DNA of 43,930 bases from Collinsella sp. BG-O-102 (GTDB lineage: Bacteria; Actinomycetota; Coriobacteriia; Coriobacteriales; Coriobacteriaceae). Positions 43,101-43,930 of this stretch are shown here, one piece after another. The stretch covers positions 1 through 43,930 of the forward strand of contig NZ_JAMOKO010000017.1 of the NCBI RefSeq assembly GCF_023656745.1, in the 5' to 3' direction. Position 1 is the stretch's first letter. Each line of letters opens with the position of its first letter. The position numbers were made by a program, and so were the translations under genes. The notes beneath the pieces were generated by a model that made no database searches, had not been told where the DNA came from, and saw only the letters and a program-made list of their open reading frames with translations.

Positions 43101-43181
43101 AAAAAACTGCGTTCACCAACCGTAAACAAGCTTGGCAACGATCCATTGCCGCTCATTATCCGTGAGTCACCTGTTCGTTAA
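40170..43181 (+). CDS. cas9: CRISPR-associated endonuclease Cas9, type II-C-like
   Basis: A 1003-residue Cas9, which is compact. RuvC-I LGMDPGIASCGFALID (Asp23) is followed by the Arg-rich bridge helix IRRGFRSTRRNIDRTQARLK (~69-88). A recognition lobe follows. RuvC-II is EIHVELDREL (Glu523), the HNH is QIDHILPFSRTGENSRNNKV (His608), and RuvC-III is HHATDACVIAACS (Asp754). The C-terminal ~240 residues form the wedge/PAM-interacting region. All catalytic residues appear intact. Length and order fit II-C. The ATG at 40170 is preferred to 40128 because GAGGGG lies just upstream and MEITINRE begins the conserved domain. A CRISPR array begins 121 bp downstream. No cas1, cas2 or csn2 is in the window. 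Confidence 0.95.
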   Translation: MEITINREIGKLGLPRHLVLGMDPGIASCGFALIDTANHEILDLGVRLFDSPTHPKTGQSLAVIRRGFRSTRRNIDRTQARLKHCLQILKAYGLIPQDATKEYFHTTKGDKQPLKLRVDGLDRLLNDREWALVLYSLCKRRGYIPHGEGNQDKSSEGGKVLSALAANKEAIAETSCRTVGEWLAQQPQSRNRGGNYDKCVTHAQLIEETHILFDAQRSFGSKYASPEFEAAYIEVCDWERSRKDFDRRTYDLVGHCSYFPTEKRAARCTLTSELVSAYGALGNITIIHENGTSRALSATERDECIAILFSCEPIRGNKDCAVKFGALRKALDLSSGDYFKGVPAADEKTREVYKPKGWRVLRNTLNTANPILLQRLRDDRNLADAVMEAVAYSSALPVLQEQLQGLPLSEAEIEALCRLPYSSKALNGYGNRSKKALDLLLDCLEEPEVLNLTQAENDCGLLGLRIAGAQLERSDRLMPYETWIERTGRTNNNPVVIRAMSQMRKVVNAICRKWGVPNEIHVELDRELRLPQRAKDEIAKANKKNEKNRERIAGQIAELRGCTADEVTGKQIEKYRLWEEQECFDLYTGAKIEVDRLISDDTYTQIDHILPFSRTGENSRNNKVLVLAKSNQDKREQTPYEWMSHDGAPSWDAFERRVQENQKLSRRKKNFLLEKDLDSKEGEFLARSFTDTAYMSREVCAYLADCLLFPDDGAKAHVVPTTGRATAWLRRRWGLNFGSNGEKDRSDDRHHATDACVIAACSRSLVIKTARINQETHWSITRGMNETQRRDAIMKARESVMPWETFANEVRAAHDFVVPTRFVPRKGKGELFEQTVYRYAGVNAQGKDIARKASSDKDIVMGNAVVSADEKSVIKVSEMLCLRLWHDPEAKKGQGAWYADPVYKADIPALKDGTYVPRIAKAHTGRKAWKPVPESAMKKPPLEIYLGDLVQIGDFVGRFSGFDINGANWSFSDRLTKKKLRSPTVNKLGNDPLPLIIRESPVR

Positions 43182-43302
43182 GGCGTTGATGCGCGCCACC
43201 GCTGTCCAGATGAGGGCGCCGGCGCGCATTAACATATGCAGGCTCTGCCCGCACATTCTTAAAGCAATGCGTTTCAAAATCAGCGTTGCCCCTGTTCCTC
43301 AA
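43182..43302. promoter_or_regulatory. Spacer between cas9 and the CRISPR array
   Basis: 121 bp with no gene. A GC-rich hairpin (ATGCGCGCC 43189-43197, GGCGCGCAT 43221-43229) follows the cas9 stop and may end its transcript, though without a T-run. The 3' half is AT-richer (CATTCTTAAAGCAATGCGTT). CCTCAA just before the array pairs with TTGAG at the start of the first repeat. This may be a leader or a trailer, depending on array polarity. Confidence 0.5.
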
Positions 43303-43930
43303 ATCTTGAGCACGCGCCCTTCCCCAAGGTGATACGCTGATGAGCGTGAGCCAGAACGTCTTGTTCTTGTCTTGAGCACGCGCCCTTCCCCAAGGTGATA
43401 CGCTCAAAAACGACGGCTCGACGAGTCCCATTTAGTCTTGAGCACGCGCCCTTCCCCAAGGTGATACGCTAGACGCGCGCGCCTCCTAGCTCCTCCTCAA
43501 GTCTTGAGCACGCGCCCTTCCCCAAGGTGATACGCTCGGTCATGCCGCTATCACCGATGCAGAGGGGTCTTGAGCACGCGCCCTTCCCCAAGGTGATACG
43601 CTGCAAAAAACAGCCGACCCCGCCGCCGCTCGGTCTTGAGCACGCGCCCTTCCCCAAGGTGATACGCTCGAACGGCCCAGATGTCAGCCGGCGTCCTCGT
43701 CTTGAGCACGCGCCCTTCCCCAAGGTGATACGCTTCGACGCCCTCGACAGACGATTTGCGGTAAGTCTTGAGCACGCGCCCTTCCCCAAGGTGATACGCT
43801 TTCCGGCATGCCTATTGGTGTTGCTGCCGTGTCTTGAGCACGCGCCCTTCCCCAAGGTGATACGCTCGGTCATGCCGCTATCACCGATGCAGAGGCGTCT
43901 TGAGCACGCGCCCTTCCCCAAGGTGATACG
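43303..43930 (+). CRISPR. CRISPR array, 36-bp repeats and 30-bp spacers, truncated by window end
   Basis: Ten repeats are visible, at 43303, 43369, 43435, 43501, 43567, 43633, 43699, 43765, 43831 and 43897 (the last cut after 34 bases). Repeats begin GTCTTGAGCACGCGCCC and end AAGGTGATACGCT, 36 bp. The first repeat differs only in having A at its first base. All nine spacers are exactly 30 bp. Spacers 4 (43537-43566) and 9 (43867-43896) are identical at 29 of 30 positions. The + strand orientation fits a II-C repeat with a promoter-like 3' end (TGATACGCT). The array continues past the window. Confidence 0.98.

Noticed and set aside
43182-43302. A clear leader sequence or tracrRNA between cas9 and the array
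   Set aside because: No strong promoter, anti-repeat or T-run terminator was found. Pairing with the repeat is short and could be chance, so it is listed only as an unresolved region.

Overview
The window is a 43.9-kb high-GC chromosomal segment that looks like a gut actinobacterium of the class Coriobacteriia, most likely Collinsella. This rests on overall gene content and style: a very large fused acyl-CoA dehydratase activase, a coiled-coil/CAP surface protein with an LPXTG-like tail, and a compact Cas9. It is an inference from pattern recognition, not a database match. No rRNA, tRNA or complete insertion sequence was found.

Layout. 0.3-2.0 kb: an OPT-family transporter. 2.2-5.7 kb (-): a long coiled-coil surface protein with a central CAP domain and a G9 tract just after its signal peptide. 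6.0-7.2 kb: a DUF389 membrane protein. 7.3-8.2 kb: a small anchored hypothetical protein and a frameshifted coding relic. 8.2-13.8 kb (-): a TetR regulator followed by a 1596-residue two-module activase. 13.9-16.6 kb (-): a Cof-type HAD phosphatase, a relic of a GlnB/P-II C-terminus, a PF06541-like membrane protein and an HD-domain protein. 16.8-18.6 kb: a short DXS-like enzyme. 18.6-19.0 kb: a gene-free stretch with three tandem palindromes and one copy of a dispersed repeat. 19.1-22.5 kb: a complete polar amino-acid ABC importer, followed by a class-I amidotransferase-type hydrolase (22.6-23.4 kb). 23.5-25.8 kb (-): a hybrid GGDEF-like/REC/HD-GYP protein with an Hpt protein. 26-30 kb: an alpha/beta hydrolase, a radical SAM protein, methionine aminopeptidase with a SEC-C motif, and a D-2-hydroxyacid dehydrogenase. 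30.1-31.0 kb (-): a PIN/RHH toxin-antitoxin pair. 31.2-35.1 kb: an M18 aminopeptidase, a choloylglycine-hydrolase-family enzyme and a phosphofructokinase. 35.05-35.6 kb: an intergenic region full of long inverted repeats. 35.6-39.1 kb (-): a MacB/FtsX-type ABC exporter. 39.3-40.0 kb: a GyrI-like protein behind a LexA-type operator. 40.2-43.9 kb: Cas9 and a CRISPR array that runs off the window.

The main accessory system is the Cas9-CRISPR locus. A ~1003-residue type II-C-like Cas9 with all visible nuclease motifs is followed after only 121 bp by a 36/30-bp array. No cas1, cas2 or csn2 lies between them or upstream in the window. Two of the nine visible spacers are the same sequence except for the last base. 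The repeat ends in a sequence resembling an extended -10 element. The Cas9-proximal repeat is the only visibly altered one, which points to a leader off the right edge. No convincing tracrRNA was found.

The second theme is repeated or structured intergenic DNA: a dispersed 41-bp element in four copies, a set of three ~57-bp palindromes with ~81-bp period, a perfect 19-bp inverted repeat, and a 186-bp palindromic region that mirrors the 3' end of the phosphofructokinase gene.
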